This document shows, in pieces, positions 13,522 through 14,319 of a stretch of 14,319 nt of DNA. This DNA comes from JAKRSD01 sp964473995 (GTDB lineage: Bacteria; Bacteroidota; Bacteroidia; CAIKAF01). Made by a program: the position numbers and the translations under genes. The notes under the pieces were generated by a model. The model saw only the letters and a list, made by a program, of their open reading frames with translations, made no database searches and had not been told where the DNA came from. Each line of letters starts with the position of its first letter. The stretch's first letter is position 1. The stretch lies in the NCBI GenBank assembly GCA_964473995.1, contig CAYYRB010000057.1, positions 1 through 14,319 of the forward strand. Reading direction: 5' to 3'.

Positions 13522-14319
13522 TTAGCCTACGGGTACAAATGCATTGGGGTATTTGTAATTATTGGAAATGGCTTTTTTGCTCAATGAAACCGCAAGCGTC
13601 AGTGTGCCTACCCGTCCGATGAACATGCTGACGATCAACACCGCTTTTCCGGCAGTTGATAGTTGGGCCGTAATTCCCGTAGAAAGACCAACCGTGCAGA
13701 AGGCGGAAACTTCTTCAAAAAAGAGCTTAAGCGGATCCACGTCGGGGTCCGTGATATTAAGAATAAAGGCACCCGCGAAAATCACGGAAAACGAAAAGAT
13801 AAGCACGGCGCCGGCCTTTTTGATGGTTTCTTCGGGAATGGTGTGGCGAAATACCGTAGCATCTTTCTTGCCTCGGATGGTGGCGAGTGCCGAAATCAGT
13901 ATGGTGGCAAAAGTGGTTGTTTTGATTCCACCTCCAGTGGATGCAGGCGAGGCTCCTACTACCATGAGAAATATAAAAAAAATGAGCACGGGAGCTGTTA
14001 AAATAGAAAAATCCACCGTATTGAAGCCGGCAGTGCGGGTGCTCACCGATTGAAAAAGGGAGGTAATTACTTTTTCGGTGGCTGATTTTGAAGCCATGCC
14101 TCCTTCGGCAGTCTGAAGGGGGTTGGCTGATTCTAAAAAGAAGAAGGCAATGGTTCCTCCTGCGATGAGCAAGGCACTGGTGTACAGCACAATTTTTGTC
14201 GATGGCTTGTATTGTTTCCAGGGTTTGGCCAATCGTTCGCGCATGTTTTTAATTGAAAAAATGTCATTTAAAACGGGGAAACCCAATCCGCCGAGCACAA
14301 TCAATGCCGCGATAACCAG
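13522..14319 (-). CDS. K+ uptake channel subunit KtrB/TrkH family, C-terminal part
   Basis: A partial gene; the frame runs off the right edge and the start is outside. The 265 visible residues are the C-terminal part of the channel-forming subunit of a Ktr/Trk potassium uptake system in the inner membrane. Two of the four pore repeats are visible. The third pore loop has STRTAGFNT (93-101), GASPASTGGGIKT follows at 122-134, the fourth pore loop is FEEVSAFCTVGLSTGIT (201-217), and the last helix has GRVGTLTLAVSL (235 onward). The filter glycines (in TAGF and TVGLS) are intact. Hydrophobic spans between these segments fit M2-P-M1 topology. A KtrA/TrkA RCK partner is not in the window and would lie upstream if linked. 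It is followed by ubiE after 32 bases. Confidence 0.93.
   Translation of the reverse strand: MVIAALIVLGGLGFPVLNDIFSIKNMRERLAKPWKQYKPSTKIVLYTSALLIAGGTIAFFFLESANPLQTAEGGMASKSATEKVITSLFQSVSTRTAGFNTVDFSILTAPVLIFFIFLMVVGASPASTGGGIKTTTFATILISALATIRGKKDATVFRHTIPEETIKKAGAVLIFSFSVIFAGAFILNITDPDVDPLKLFFEEVSAFCTVGLSTGITAQLSTAGKAVLIVSMFIGRVGTLTLAVSLSKKAISNNYKYPNAFVPVG

Noticed and set aside
13562..14053. 163-codon plus-strand ORF opposite the KtrB/TrkH gene
   Set aside because: It is antisense to a clear channel-subunit gene, and its Ser/Thr/Val-rich composition is what the complement of membrane codons gives.
1..14319. CRISPR, tRNA, insertion sequence, toxin-antitoxin or other defence system
   Set aside because: No spaced direct repeats, cloverleaf-like segments, transposase or integrase motifs, or paired small genes of such types were seen on either strand. 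All larger frames belong to housekeeping or envelope families.

Overview
The window looks like a scaffold piece from a member of the Bacteroidota (Flavobacteriales-like), with moderate GC and free-living housekeeping genes. The evidence is: a PorT-type component of the type IX secretion system (T9SS); a secreted beta-helix protein ending in a T9SS type A sorting domain; a DUF4292 lipoprotein next to a TPR protein; a menaquinone-type UbiE; and putative promoters of the Bacteroidota form TTTG-N(17-23)-TAnnTTTG. A run of exactly 100 Ns shows that this is a scaffolded draft. No tRNA, rRNA, CRISPR array, insertion sequence, phage gene or known defence system was seen.

Layout. Positions 1-199 hold the 5' end of a leftward secreted-protein gene, an inverted repeat and a promoter for a small rightward lipoprotein (200-661). 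Positions 664-3040 carry a leftward pair, the DUF4292 lipoprotein and the TPR protein broken by the N gap. A FAD-dependent DAO-family oxidoreductase (3105-4154) runs rightward and ends in a strong bidirectional terminator. Opposite it, at 4180-4260 on the minus strand, lies a possible 21-codon ORF. It has a Shine-Dalgarno sequence unusually strong for this phylum and a start region that can fold onto its own coding sequence. Positions 4386-7043 hold the leftward T9SS-exported beta-helix protein and a SIMPL/DUF541 protein. gyrB (7347-9317, leftward) faces away from an NDP-sugar pyrophosphorylase-like nucleotidyltransferase (9502-10395), which has a good promoter. From 14319 down to 10399, four leftward genes are tightly spaced: a KtrB/TrkH K+ channel subunit (5' end outside the window), ubiE, porT and a COG2509 FAD-dependent dehydrogenase.

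How the genes fit together. The right-hand cluster puts an envelope secretion component (PorT) directly behind the last step of menaquinone synthesis (UbiE) and a K+ uptake channel, probably on one transcript. The T9SS machinery that includes PorT is the expected export route for the beta-helix protein. The rest is ordinary chromosomal content. The item most worth a second look is the small structured ORF between the convergent genes at about 4.2 kb. Its expression and conservation cannot be judged from this sequence alone.
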